NCBI GenBank assembly: GCA_020636325.1
Contig: JACJYC010000003.1
Span: 682,001 to 746,000, forward strand
DNA from: Lewinellaceae bacterium
Lineage (GTDB): Bacteria; Bacteroidota; Bacteroidia; Chitinophagales; Saprospiraceae
Direction of reading: 5' to 3'
Length of the DNA stretch: 64,000 bases
Made by a program: the position numbers and the translations under genes. This document shows positions 49,201 through 59,218 of this stretch, in pieces. The first letter of the stretch is position 1; every line of letters begins with the position of its first letter. The notes under the pieces are model-generated. The model was not told the origin of the DNA. It ran no database searches and saw nothing but the letters and a program-made list of their open reading frames with translations.

Positions 49201-52200
49201 GGTATTACGTTCCGCATATGGAGATTGATGCTGAACCGGCGGGCGCAAACGAAGCGATCCGGGCCTATCTGAAAAACCGCTTGCCCGATTATATGATTCC
49301 GGCATTCCTGATCCCGTTGGACCATCTTCCGCTGAATCCGAACGGAAAAGTAGACCGAAATGCGCTTCCCGGTTGGGAAGACCTTTCCGTTGCCGGTGAT
49401 ATCAGGATTATGCCCCGCACCGCAACAGAGATCAAAGTCGCTGAAATCTGGGAAACCCTGCTGCATCTTAAAAACATCAGCGCAAACGACAATTTCTTTG
49501 AGATCGGCGGCCATTCCCTGCTGGCCATGCGGGTCATTGCCGCGGTCCGCAAAAATCTGGGCCGGGAGTTGAAGGTAAAGGACGTTTTTACCCATACTAC
49601 CGTTGCCGGCCTCGCTTCCCGGCTGGACAGCCTGGCCGGGACCATTTCCCGACCGCCCATCGTGCCCGGCGACCGCCCGGAGCAAATTCCGCTTTCTTTT
49701 TCCCAGGAACGCCTCTGGCTCGTCGACCAGCTCGAAGGAAGCGTTCACTATCATATACCGCAATTATTCAGCATTGGCGGAAAATTGAATGAGGACGCCC
49801 TTGAATGCGCCTTCGCCGATCTGGTCGACCGGCATGAGATCCTCCGGACGGTCTATTCATTGGAAAAAGGCCGGCCGGTACAGAAAATCCTGGATGCAGG
49901 AAAATGGCGCATGACCGTCCTCGACCGGCAAAGCCCGGACGCCGGGCCGGCAGGAGAAGACTGGATCGCAGCATCCGTGAAAAAGCCTTTTGACCTCGCC
50001 GCTGATCACATGCTCAGGGTCTGGTTGATGAAGAAAACCCCGGATCAATATGATCTCCTGATCGTATTGCACCACATAGCTGCCGACGGTTGGTCGATCC
50101 CCATTCTGATGAGGGAACTGACGGCCTGTTACCGCGCCCGGATCCAGGGACAAACCCCCAACCTGGCGCCCTTGCAGGTTCAATACGCCGATTACGCAGT
50201 CTGGCAGCGAAAACACCTTACGCCGCCTCAACTGGAGGAGCAACTGACCTATTGGGTGAATCAGCTGGCAGGGGCCCCGCCGCTTCAATTGCCGCTTGAT
50301 TTTCCGCGCCCTGCCGTTCGGTCTGCCCGCGGTGCGGTAACAGGCCTGTTGATCCCCGATTCCCGTTTTCAGGAACTGGCCGCCATATGCAGAAATGAGG
50401 AAGTAACGCTTTTCATGCTCCTGACAGCTGCTTTAAAGGTCCTGCTTTACCGGTACACCGGCCAAACGGACATTTGCATAGGAACCTCTGTGGGCAACCG
50501 CGGAAGCCAGGAGGCCGAATCCTTGATCGGTTTTTTCATCAATACACTGGCACTGCGGTCCCGGTTCGGGGATAAACCTACCTTCAGGGAGTTCCTCAAC
50601 AGGACAAAATCCAATTGTCTGGATGCCTTTGCCCGGCAGGAAGCGCCGTTTGAGCAGGTGCTGGAACGGGTCGCCCCCGAACGCGTTCCGGGAAGGAACC
50701 CGCTGTTCGACGTCATGTTCATCCTCCAGAATGCCTCCGGCCCCGGAAATTCCGCCGACCTGAACGAAGGCGGGCTCGGGGAACTGACGATGACAGCGGA
50801 GGACCGAGGCATCGCAAACAGCAAATTCGATCTGGCCATCACCGCCACCGAAACTCCGGACGGCCTGTCGCTTAAAGCAATCTACAATCCCGATTTGTTT
50901 CAGGAAGAGAGCATGACGGGCATGATGGACCATTTCAGGAATCTGCTCGGCAAGCTTAAGGACCACCTCGACCAGCCGGTAAGCGCTATTGATATATGCT
51001 CAGCCGACGAAAAAGCGGCCCTCCTCCAAAGATCAAGGCCGGCTCCTGTGTCTTTTCACGGGCCGCAAACCCTGCTGGATCAATTCGAAGCCCAGGCCGC
51101 CAAAACGCCTGACAACCCGGCGGCCGTTTTCGAGGGGTCCGCATTATCCTACAAAGAGCTCGACGAGAAGGCCAACCGGTGGGCGCATTTCCTTTCGGCC
51201 AAAGGAGTCGGCAAAGGCGATATTGTCGGCATCTCCCTGCAGCGATCCCTGGATATGATCACCGCAGTGCTGGCCGTATTTAAAACGGGAGCGGCTTATT
51301 TGCCGATCGATCCGGATTTTCCCGAAACCAGGATCGCCTTCATGCTGAAAGATGCAGGGGTCAGGTACGTCCTGACACATCATTTGCACCGCGACCGCTT
51401 CACCGGAAGTCAGCTTGCAGGGCTCTTTGCCATGGACCGCGATCTGGCAGCCGGTCAGCCGTCCGACAAACCGGGGCCGGGTCCTAACCCTGACGATGCC
51501 GCCTACGTGATTTATACTTCCGGGTCGACAGGCCGCCCCAAAGGGGTTATCATGGACCACGCAGGTGTGGTCAATCAGGGGTACTGGGCCATCGATTTCC
51601 TGGAGTTGAAGTCCTCAGACGTGGTTATACAGAAAACATCGTTTTGTTTCGATCCTTCCGTCTGGGAATTTTTCTGGCCCCTGTCCGCAGGCGGGCAGAT
51701 CTGTTTCGCAGGGCCCGGCCTGGAAGGCGACAGCCGTCACCTGGTCGCGACCATTGAAAAGCATAAGGTAACGATCATTTGCCTGGTACCCTCCATGTTA
51801 TCGGCATTCCTGGAAGATCTGGCTCCCGGAGAATGCAGCAGCTTGAGGATCATTATTTGCGGAGGAGAAGTCCTCCATAAAAGCCAGTTGATCCTGTGCA
51901 GGCAAAAACTGCCCCGCGTCAAGGTCAGGAACATGTACGGCCCTACCGAAGCGGCCATACACGTAACCTGCTGGCCTGTACCCGAAAATCTCGATCGGAC
52001 GGATGTGATACCGATCGGCAAACCGTTGCCGAATGTCCGGATCTATATCCTCAATGATGACCTTCAGCTGAACCCGGAAGGAATAGCCGGCGAGCTTTGC
52101 ATCGGCGGCATCCAATTGGCCCGCGGGTATCTCAACCGGCCTGAACTGACACGCGAAAAATTTGTGCGCCTGTCGATTGAAGACGGCGGGGAATCGGTGA

Positions 52201-55200
52201 TTTACCGGACAGGCGACCTCGCCCGCTGGCTTCCTGATGGTGACATAGAATACCTGGGCAGGAAGGACAACCAGCTGAAAATAAACGGATTCAGGGTTGA
52301 GTTGGAGGAAGTCGAATACCTCCTGGGGAAAACCCCGGGCATCAGATCTGCCGTAGTTGTAGCGCGCAAAGATCCATTCGGCCACAACCGCCTGATCGCA
52401 TATGTCATTCCTGACAACAAATTTGATAAAGCTGCGGCGGAAACCCACCTGCGGGATATGGCGCCGGCTTATATGACCCCTTCGATATGGGTTCAGTTGG
52501 AGGCATTCCCGCTTGGAACAACCGGCAAGGTTGACCGGCATGCACTTCCGGAGCCGGACCTCCGCCAACTGGTGGAAAACAATTATGTCCCGCCGGGCAG
52601 CGACAGCGAAATCATCCTGGTCGGGATTTTCAGTGAACTCCTTCACCTGGAAAAAGTCGGCGTAAAGGACAACTTCTTCGAGATCGGCGGCCATTCATTG
52701 CTGGCAGTCAGGGTTATTTCGGCGATCAGGGAAAAAATGAACCGGGAAATCAAGGTCCGGGATCTCTTTACCTGGCCGACCGCAGAAAGCCTTGCCCTCC
52801 ACCTGCAATCCACCGGCCCGGAAACCGGTTTGCCCCCGCTGAAAAAGGCGGAACCCAGACCGGAAAGGATCCCGCTGTCTTATTCCCAGGAACGCCTTTG
52901 GTTTGTGGACCAATTGCGCGGCAGCGTACAGTTTCACCAGGCTACGGTTTTGCAGCTGAACAACGAATTGGACAGGAACGTGCTGGAGCAAGCATTGAAA
53001 GCCTTGGTCAGCCGGCATGAATCCCTTCGCTCGGTGATCCGTTCGGAAGACGGGCAACCCTACCAGGCGGTACTCGGCCCGCAATCCTGGCGCATGGAAT
53101 ATTCAGACTTTTCAGGATCTGCGGACAGGGCCGACATCCAGGGACTGATCGATGAGGTTGTAAACCGGCCCTTTGAGTTGGATGCCGACTACATGCTCCG
53201 GGCCCACCTGGTCCGGCAAGCTCCGGGAGAGCACCTGCTGATCCTGGTCATCCACCATATTGCCTCGGATGGGTGGTCTGACGCCGTCCTGGTTGAAGAC
53301 CTGACCGAACTCTACCGGGCATACCTTGGTTCCGATTTGCCGGACCTGCCCGAACTCCCGGTTCAATACCCCGATTATGCCATATGGCAAAGAGAACACA
53401 TCGCCGGCAAGTACCTGGAAGATCAGCTTGCCTGGTGGAAGGAACAACTTGCAGGCCTGGAGCCATTGGAAATACCGATTGATTTCCCCAGGCCGGCCAG
53501 GCAGAGCAACCGGGGCGACACCTATGGTTTTTCGGTTGAAAATCAATTGCTCCGCGAATTGAAGGCATTATCGCTCCAATCGGAAGCGACCCTCTTCATG
53601 ACCCTCCTGTCGGCATTGAAAATCCTGCTCGCCCGGTACGCCGGCAAGGAAGACATTTGTGTCGGCACTTCACTGGCCAATCGAAACCATAAATCACTTG
53701 AGCGGCTTGCCGGATTTTTTGTCAACAATCTGGTGCTGCGGACGCAAATCGAGCCGGGGTCTACGTTCCGCGGAGTGCTGGGGCAGGTGAGATCGACCGT
53801 GTTATCGGCCTTTGCGCACCAGGATGTTCCTTTTGAAAAAATAGTCGACCTGGTAGAAACCGGCAGAAACCTGAATCGCACGCCCGTTTTTCAGGTGTTG
53901 TTCACGCTCCACAACACCCCGGAAGTTCCGGTGCTTGAATTTGACAACCTGCACCTTTCCCCGGTTTCAAGCGGGCAGAAAAGAACGCTTTACGATCTGT
54001 CATTTTACCTCAGGGAAACCCCTGCGGGCTTGCAGGTCAGCATTGTGTACTGTACCGACCTCTTTTCCAGGGGAACCATTGAATCCATCGCCAATCATTT
54101 TCATAATCTACTCCGGTCCGCAGCGTCCATGCCGGACCATCAAATCGAGGAATTGTCCATGATCTCCGAACAAGAAGCCGTTAACCTGATGCAAGGATCG
54201 GCATCCGCCGAAAAGTCACCCTATGATAAAACGTTTGTCAATCTGTTTGAAGAACAGGCGGCCAGGACGCCGGAAAGTCCGGCAGTCGTATTTGAGGCGG
54301 CAACCTGGACCTACTCCGAACTGAATGAGCGGGCCAACCGGATTGCCTGGTACCTGAAAGATGAATTCAACATCCGGCCCAATGATCTGGTCGGCATGGC
54401 AATGGACGGCTCCCACTGGGCGGTGGCCGCCATTATCGGGATCCTGAAAACAGGTGCGGCCTATGTACCCGTCAACATCGAATTCCCTGCGGAAAGAATC
54501 CGTTACATGATCGAAGACACCCGGATGAAAGCGCTGGCGTTGCATAAAGATCGCAGCGTTGACCTTGCCGGGTTTGAATCCTTGTTTTTTAATGTGCAGG
54601 ATGCTGCCAGCGGGGATACGGATAAAACCAGGACCGTTAATCCTGAGGATGTGACTTATCCGGATCATCGGATTTATGTCATTTATACTTCCGGGTCCAC
54701 CGGCGCTTCCAAAGGTGTGGAAATCACCCACCGCAATCTTTCCAATTACCTTTCCGGATTGCTGGACAAGGTCGACATTCAATCCTGCAGATCTTTTGGC
54801 CTGATGTCGACCCTATCCGCCGATCTGGGCAATACCGTTTTGTACGGTGCGTTGGGTACCGGGGGCGCCCTCCACGTTTTTTCAAGAAAAACGCTGACCG
54901 ATGCCTCCGCAATCCAGGCTTATTTCAAAGAAAACCCGATCGATTGCATTAAAATAGTGCCCTCGCATTGGCGCGCCCTGGAAACCGACTCGGGCCTGTT
55001 GTTGCCTGCGCGAACCATCATCTTCGGAGGCGAATCCCTCACCGTTGACATACTGGAAAAGATCCGCCGCTCAAACCCGGCGCTTGAAGTGATCAACCAT
55101 TACGGTCCGACAGAGGCCACAATCGGGAAAGTCCTTCACCGGGTCAACCTTGCCGCCAATTATAACACGGTGCCGATCGGACGACCCTTTTCGCAGGCCA

Positions 55201-58200
55201 GGGCTTATGTGGTCGATCAGCACCTGAAACTTTGTCCGCCAGGCGTGCCCGGTGAATTGCTGCTTGGCGGGGAAGGGGTTGCAAAAGGGTATTTCAACCG
55301 CCCCGAGCTGACCCGGGCCAAGTTCATAAAAGACCCGTTCAGCCCAAACGAACAGGACAGGGTTTACCTGACCGGCGACGTGGTCAGGCAGCTTCCCGAC
55401 GGAAACCTGGAGTTCATCGGCAGAAAAGACGATCAACTAAAAATAAGGGGTTACCGGGTCGAATTGGGAGAGATCGAGCACGCCTTGAACGCCTCGCCGA
55501 TGGTCAACGGCTGTGTGGTATTGGGTAAGACCGATACAGGCGGGAACATCAACCTGGTGGCTTATATCGTCCCGGAAAACGGATTTGAAAGGGCTGAACT
55601 GCAGGCCTACCTCGGAACAATACTCCCGGATTATATGATCCCTTCCATTTGGATGGAGCTGGCGCAATTGCCGCTGACCGAAAACGGGAAAATTAACAGG
55701 AAAGCCCTTCCGGAGCCCGTTTTTACAACTTCATCGGATGCTGAATTTGTGGCGCCCCGGACAGAAACAGAAAAAATACTGGCCGAGATCTGGTGCAAAC
55801 TGTTGAAATTAGACAACGTCGGCATCCACGATCATTTCTTCGAGATCGGCGGACACTCCCTGCTGGCCATCCGGGTCATTTCCGCCATCCGCAAAGCTTT
55901 TAGCCAAAAACCCGACCTGGAGGATATCTTTTCTTACCCCACGATAGCCGAATTGGCGGAATTTCTTCAAAACAAGCAAAACCCGGATACCCTCCCGGCC
56001 GTAACTGCCGGCCCAAGACCGGAAAAAATACCATTGTCGTTTGCACAGGAACGGCTCTGGTTCACCGATCAACTCGGTGGCAGCGTTCAATACCACATGC
56101 CCTCGGTATTGCGGCTGAGGAACAAGCTGGATATCACCGTACTGGAAGAAGCCCTCGGCGATCTGGTGCGCCGCCACGAGGTATTGCGGACGGTCTTCAA
56201 ATCGGAAAACGGGGAACCGTTCCAGGTTGTACTCCCGGCGGATAACTGGAAAATGACCTTCAGCGAACCCGAAGGCGCCGGTGACGAAGGGCAACTCAGG
56301 CAATTAATACTCGAGCAGGTCAATACCCCGTTTGATCTGGCCACCGACTTCATGCTTCGGGCCCACCTGTTCAAATGCGGCGAAGAAGAACATCGCCTGG
56401 TATTGGTGCTGCACCATATAGCCGCCGACGGTTGGTCCATTTCCTTGCTGGTCAGCGATCTGATGGAATTGTACAGCGCCAGGCTGGAGCGCAGGCCCTC
56501 CAGATTGCCGGACCTCCCGATCCAATACGCCGATTATGCCGTATGGCAACGGTCCCATTTATCGGGTGAAGTGCTGGCGTCCCAGCTCGATTGGTGGGTC
56601 GCCGGATTGAAAGGCCTGGAACCCCTTTCGCTGCCGACCGATTTTCCGCGGCCGGCGATCCAGAGCACCCGTGGCGACAGCATGGGCTTCCGGATCGAAA
56701 AAGACCTGACGGATCAATTGAAAGCGGCGGCGTTGGAGGCTGACGTTACCTTGTTCATGTTGCTCCTTTCGGCGTACAAGGTAATGCTCTGCCAATACAG
56801 CGGCCAAACCGATTTCTGCATCGGAGCGCCGCTGGCAAACCGGGACCAGAAAGAAGTGGAAAACCTGGTCGGATGTTTTCTCAACGCCCTGGTTCTGCGA
56901 ACCGACCTGTCCGGCAATCCGCGCTTTAGCGACCTGCTCCAAACCGTCAAATCAAATACCCTGGCCGCATTCAATCATCAGCAGGTCCCGTTTGAGCAAA
57001 TTGTGGACCGGGTGGAATCGGACCGGAGCCTCAGCAGAAGCCCGGTTTTCCAGGTGCTTTTTTCCATGCGGAACACCCCGGAAGTGCCTGACCTGCAACT
57101 GGGAGAATTGCAGCTGAACGCCGAACCTTCCGGTCAGCAGATCTCCCAATTGGATCTCGCCTTTTATGTCAGGGAAAGCCCCGGCGGGTTGGACATTTCC
57201 ATCCTGTTCTGCACGGACCTGTTCTTGCCGGAAACCATTGAACGAATGGCGCGCCATTTTACCAGGTTGCTGGAAAGCATTGTTTCCAATCCGGACCATC
57301 CCATTGACGAACTTGAATTGCTGACAGCCCGGGAAGCCGATCTGCTGTTGAACGAATTCAACAACACAGCGGCGCCCTATCCCGATAACCGGTCCATCGT
57401 CAGCCTGTTTGAAGAGAAAGCGGCCCTTTATCCCGAAAAAACAGCCGTCACCTTCCAGAACAGGGCCCTGACCTACAGCCAGCTGGACGACCAGGCCGCC
57501 AAACTGGCTGCCTATTTGAAAGCCACGTATCAGCTCGGTCCGGACGACCTGGTAGGCGTCATGACCCCAAGATCCGAGTGGGCGATCATCGCCTGCCTGG
57601 GCATTCTGAAGGCAGGTGCGGCATTTGTTCCGATTGACATCAACCTTCCAAAGGATCGCAAATCCTTCCTCATGGAAGATACCGGCATAAAAGCGCTGAT
57701 CGCGCATTCGGACAATCTTTACGATCTGATAACCGGCGGGTTCAATATCCCGGTTTTTGCCATTGACATGCAACTGGGAACGCTAACGGACCGGCTTCCT
57801 GAGGAAGCTTCAAAAGAAATTCTTTTGGATCAGCTGGCGTACGTCATTTATACATCCGGCTCAACCGGGAACCCCAAAGGGGTGCTTATCGAGCACCAAA
57901 GCATAAAAAATACGATCCTTTCTCAAATCAAGGATTTCGGGATCACTGAAGGCGACAGGTGCCTGCAATTCTATGCGCTTTCATTTGATGCCTCCATACT
58001 CGAGATCTTTACGGCCCTGCTGGCCGGAGCCCGGTTGTGCATTATCGGTCAGGACGACCGGACAAATCCATCGAGGTTATATGCCTTCCTCCGGGAGCAG
58101 GGCATAACAATCGGCAGCATTCCCCCCGCATATCTCAATGAGCTGAACATGAATGAGCTTGAGAGCATGCGGACGTTGTTCACCGGCGGAGAGTCCGCTG

Positions 58201-59186
58201 CTCCAGACCGCATCAGGAAATTCCTCGAATGGGGGCATTACATCAATTCCTACGGCCCGACGGAAGCCGGCATCTGCGCAACCGTTTTCCGGATCGACCG
58301 GGGCGGTGAATTGCCTTACGCCAATATTCCCATCGGGCGGCCGATCGATAATGCGCAGGTTTATACCCTGAATGCAGCCGGAAAACAAACCCCCATCGGC
58401 GTACCCGGTGAATTGTACATCGGCGGCGCCGGTTTGGCGCGGGGCTATCTCAACAATGAGGAATTGACCAGGATCAGCTTTGCATATGCCGACCCGGCGG
58501 GGAAAGGCCCGATGAGATTGTACAAAACAGGCGACCTTGCCCGATTTTTACCCGATGGCAACCTGGAATTCCTGGGCAGAAGGGATAACCAGGTCAAAAT
58601 AAGGGGCCACCGGATCGAATTGGGCGAAATAGAGGCGGCGCTGAACGCCCACCCTGCTGTCAGGAGTTGCGCAGTGATAACCGCCGCAGGCCCATCCGGA
58701 AACCTGCAGCTGGCAGCCTATATCGTCCCGGCCGGCGAATACAACAAGCCGGCCTTGCAAGCCCACCTGATCTCCCGCCTGCCGGATTACATGGTTCCTT
58801 CCTACTGGACAAAAATGGACCAGCTTCCGCTCACGGAAACCGGAAAAGTGAATAAATCGGCCTTACCGACTCCCGATGTTTCCGGTCAGATCGACCAGGA
58901 ATACACCGCGCCGCGCAACCGGACCGAAGAGATCCTGGCCGGGATCTGGGCTGATCTGCTGAAGGTAGAAAAAGTGGGCATCCATGACAATTTCTTTGCA
59001 CTGGGAGGGCATTCCCTCCTGGCCGTCAGGCTGCTTTCACTTGTACGCGATAATTTCTCACTCGACATTCCGCTTAAGGTCGTTTTTGAATTCCCGACCA
59101 TCGGTGAATTCCAAAAGTACATTGCGCTCCAGCAAAATGACACCGACGGAGGGCAGCAGGAAGACTCGGAAGTATTCGAATTGTAA
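46269..59186 (+). CDS. NRPS, four modules: docking - (C-A-PCP)x4
   Basis: A 4,305-residue synthetase, the sister of the protein upstream (36-base gap). Residues 1-60 form a TubC-like docking domain (VSLLRKALENGLSVF, KANKEEIIAFL). All four C domains have intact HHIA(S/A)DGWS and the PLS(F/Y)xQE start of L-accepting domains. Carrier serines are 1083, 2143, 3197 and 4249. Pocket codes: A1 D-G-Y-W-L-G-V-V-Y-K, close to Ile codes (Ile or Val); A2 D-P-W-C-I-G-M-I-H-K, Thr-like in its second half but otherwise unassigned; A3 D-L-T-K-I-G-H-I-G-K, Asp, again with LSADL in place of FDxS; A4 D-A-L-S-F-G-S-I-C-K, possibly aromatic. There is no epimerase and no thioesterase. The tail DSEVFEL matches that of the upstream protein. 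The predicted segment is -Ile/Val-X-Asp-(aromatic?)-. Confidence 0.95.
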   Translation: MEVKTNVVSLLRKALENGLSVFQEEQKLKIKVAQGIVPDPEIIGLLKANKEEIIAFLKDGMGGAEDMKTFGEPILPMDRSNPDQRIPLSFSQEQLWFIDQLGGSMQYHQPLALRIKNRLDKQILEESLLALVDRHETLRTVVKSEDGRPYQEIMPSEGWTMAYSEGDAFRDEQYLVEFIESVFNKPFDLGRDYMFRAHLIRCGEDDNVLALVMHHIASDGWSKSILVNDLIEIYAARQEGRRPALPPLKINYADFAFWQRNRLSGDVLESKLGWWESQLKGVETIRLPYDFQRPATHSARGAVTQLRIEKDLADDLKALSIEQETTLFMTLLTAFNTLLHRLTGQEDICVGTPLANRNQEELEPIVGFFVNSLALRNNLGGDPRFSELLQKVKSAALSAFANQEVPLEQIVRKIEPERSLNRNPVFQVMFVIQNIPEIPDLELGDLSLSPVRTGHEYSKFDLVFSANDSPMGLFFDIVYCRDLFLEETVKRMAGNFRQLLRSVVSDPDQRISNLSIISDEEKVATFRKSIGTETFYPADKTLIDLFYHQVDENPDEIALVFDGKVLTYSDLDQQSNRLANCLLTKGVKPQDRVGLLSTRGIEMITGILAILKCRGVYVPLNLEYPASRLAFMLQDAAADLVVASDTALVEKFDLPQVEIIDTRAAASCSPDRPACQSASGDGVYIMYTSGTTGTPKGTLVSQQNVLKLVHEPGPIAVKPGDRVLQWSNFAFDGSVYDIFCSLLNGASLHLVSEDAVSDPGKLTAVLQEQKITVWFVTTALFNAMVDFDPAGLKGLRKLLFGGELVSIPHARKAFNVLGPGKLVHVYGPTETTVYCTYYPIDSMASGKVPIGKPLANSSVYILDKAGNLAGTGVAGEILIGGHGVSEGYINRPELTAQKYISDPFRSPFGQRLYKSGDIGVLMNDGNIDFIGRRDAQLKIRGYRIELGEIESVLQDCPQVARCTVIAGEDGSGAKKLVGYYVPHMEIDAEPAGANEAIRAYLKNRLPDYMIPAFLIPLDHLPLNPNGKVDRNALPGWEDLSVAGDIRIMPRTATEIKVAEIWETLLHLKNISANDNFFEIGGHSLLAMRVIAAVRKNLGRELKVKDVFTHTTVAGLASRLDSLAGTISRPPIVPGDRPEQIPLSFSQERLWLVDQLEGSVHYHIPQLFSIGGKLNEDALECAFADLVDRHEILRTVYSLEKGRPVQKILDAGKWRMTVLDRQSPDAGPAGEDWIAASVKKPFDLAADHMLRVWLMKKTPDQYDLLIVLHHIAADGWSIPILMRELTACYRARIQGQTPNLAPLQVQYADYAVWQRKHLTPPQLEEQLTYWVNQLAGAPPLQLPLDFPRPAVRSARGAVTGLLIPDSRFQELAAICRNEEVTLFMLLTAALKVLLYRYTGQTDICIGTSVGNRGSQEAESLIGFFINTLALRSRFGDKPTFREFLNRTKSNCLDAFARQEAPFEQVLERVAPERVPGRNPLFDVMFILQNASGPGNSADLNEGGLGELTMTAEDRGIANSKFDLAITATETPDGLSLKAIYNPDLFQEESMTGMMDHFRNLLGKLKDHLDQPVSAIDICSADEKAALLQRSRPAPVSFHGPQTLLDQFEAQAAKTPDNPAAVFEGSALSYKELDEKANRWAHFLSAKGVGKGDIVGISLQRSLDMITAVLAVFKTGAAYLPIDPDFPETRIAFMLKDAGVRYVLTHHLHRDRFTGSQLAGLFAMDRDLAAGQPSDKPGPGPNPDDAAYVIYTSGSTGRPKGVIMDHAGVVNQGYWAIDFLELKSSDVVIQKTSFCFDPSVWEFFWPLSAGGQICFAGPGLEGDSRHLVATIEKHKVTIICLVPSMLSAFLEDLAPGECSSLRIIICGGEVLHKSQLILCRQKLPRVKVRNMYGPTEAAIHVTCWPVPENLDRTDVIPIGKPLPNVRIYILNDDLQLNPEGIAGELCIGGIQLARGYLNRPELTREKFVRLSIEDGGESVIYRTGDLARWLPDGDIEYLGRKDNQLKINGFRVELEEVEYLLGKTPGIRSAVVVARKDPFGHNRLIAYVIPDNKFDKAAAETHLRDMAPAYMTPSIWVQLEAFPLGTTGKVDRHALPEPDLRQLVENNYVPPGSDSEIILVGIFSELLHLEKVGVKDNFFEIGGHSLLAVRVISAIREKMNREIKVRDLFTWPTAESLALHLQSTGPETGLPPLKKAEPRPERIPLSYSQERLWFVDQLRGSVQFHQATVLQLNNELDRNVLEQALKALVSRHESLRSVIRSEDGQPYQAVLGPQSWRMEYSDFSGSADRADIQGLIDEVVNRPFELDADYMLRAHLVRQAPGEHLLILVIHHIASDGWSDAVLVEDLTELYRAYLGSDLPDLPELPVQYPDYAIWQREHIAGKYLEDQLAWWKEQLAGLEPLEIPIDFPRPARQSNRGDTYGFSVENQLLRELKALSLQSEATLFMTLLSALKILLARYAGKEDICVGTSLANRNHKSLERLAGFFVNNLVLRTQIEPGSTFRGVLGQVRSTVLSAFAHQDVPFEKIVDLVETGRNLNRTPVFQVLFTLHNTPEVPVLEFDNLHLSPVSSGQKRTLYDLSFYLRETPAGLQVSIVYCTDLFSRGTIESIANHFHNLLRSAASMPDHQIEELSMISEQEAVNLMQGSASAEKSPYDKTFVNLFEEQAARTPESPAVVFEAATWTYSELNERANRIAWYLKDEFNIRPNDLVGMAMDGSHWAVAAIIGILKTGAAYVPVNIEFPAERIRYMIEDTRMKALALHKDRSVDLAGFESLFFNVQDAASGDTDKTRTVNPEDVTYPDHRIYVIYTSGSTGASKGVEITHRNLSNYLSGLLDKVDIQSCRSFGLMSTLSADLGNTVLYGALGTGGALHVFSRKTLTDASAIQAYFKENPIDCIKIVPSHWRALETDSGLLLPARTIIFGGESLTVDILEKIRRSNPALEVINHYGPTEATIGKVLHRVNLAANYNTVPIGRPFSQARAYVVDQHLKLCPPGVPGELLLGGEGVAKGYFNRPELTRAKFIKDPFSPNEQDRVYLTGDVVRQLPDGNLEFIGRKDDQLKIRGYRVELGEIEHALNASPMVNGCVVLGKTDTGGNINLVAYIVPENGFERAELQAYLGTILPDYMIPSIWMELAQLPLTENGKINRKALPEPVFTTSSDAEFVAPRTETEKILAEIWCKLLKLDNVGIHDHFFEIGGHSLLAIRVISAIRKAFSQKPDLEDIFSYPTIAELAEFLQNKQNPDTLPAVTAGPRPEKIPLSFAQERLWFTDQLGGSVQYHMPSVLRLRNKLDITVLEEALGDLVRRHEVLRTVFKSENGEPFQVVLPADNWKMTFSEPEGAGDEGQLRQLILEQVNTPFDLATDFMLRAHLFKCGEEEHRLVLVLHHIAADGWSISLLVSDLMELYSARLERRPSRLPDLPIQYADYAVWQRSHLSGEVLASQLDWWVAGLKGLEPLSLPTDFPRPAIQSTRGDSMGFRIEKDLTDQLKAAALEADVTLFMLLLSAYKVMLCQYSGQTDFCIGAPLANRDQKEVENLVGCFLNALVLRTDLSGNPRFSDLLQTVKSNTLAAFNHQQVPFEQIVDRVESDRSLSRSPVFQVLFSMRNTPEVPDLQLGELQLNAEPSGQQISQLDLAFYVRESPGGLDISILFCTDLFLPETIERMARHFTRLLESIVSNPDHPIDELELLTAREADLLLNEFNNTAAPYPDNRSIVSLFEEKAALYPEKTAVTFQNRALTYSQLDDQAAKLAAYLKATYQLGPDDLVGVMTPRSEWAIIACLGILKAGAAFVPIDINLPKDRKSFLMEDTGIKALIAHSDNLYDLITGGFNIPVFAIDMQLGTLTDRLPEEASKEILLDQLAYVIYTSGSTGNPKGVLIEHQSIKNTILSQIKDFGITEGDRCLQFYALSFDASILEIFTALLAGARLCIIGQDDRTNPSRLYAFLREQGITIGSIPPAYLNELNMNELESMRTLFTGGESAAPDRIRKFLEWGHYINSYGPTEAGICATVFRIDRGGELPYANIPIGRPIDNAQVYTLNAAGKQTPIGVPGELYIGGAGLARGYLNNEELTRISFAYADPAGKGPMRLYKTGDLARFLPDGNLEFLGRRDNQVKIRGHRIELGEIEAALNAHPAVRSCAVITAAGPSGNLQLAAYIVPAGEYNKPALQAHLISRLPDYMVPSYWTKMDQLPLTETGKVNKSALPTPDVSGQIDQEYTAPRNRTEEILAGIWADLLKVEKVGIHDNFFALGGHSLLAVRLLSLVRDNFSLDIPLKVVFEFPTIGEFQKYIALQQNDTDGGQQEDSEVFEL

Positions 59187-59218
59187 ACACACCAGGCACC
59201 CCGTCCAATTCCGGTAAT

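Noticed and set aside
36575..49540. Repeated near-identical stretches around GGCGGCCATTCCCTGCTGGCCATGCGGGT.
   Set aside because: These are the codons of the conserved carrier motif GGHSLLAMR in successive modules. They are coding repeats and not a mobile or regulatory element.
43000..55000. Calcium-binding Asp-X-Asp-Gly motif as in daptomycin-type lipopeptides.
   Set aside because: The predicted Asp residues are three apart and no Gly-type pocket code was found, so the DXDG signature is not supported.
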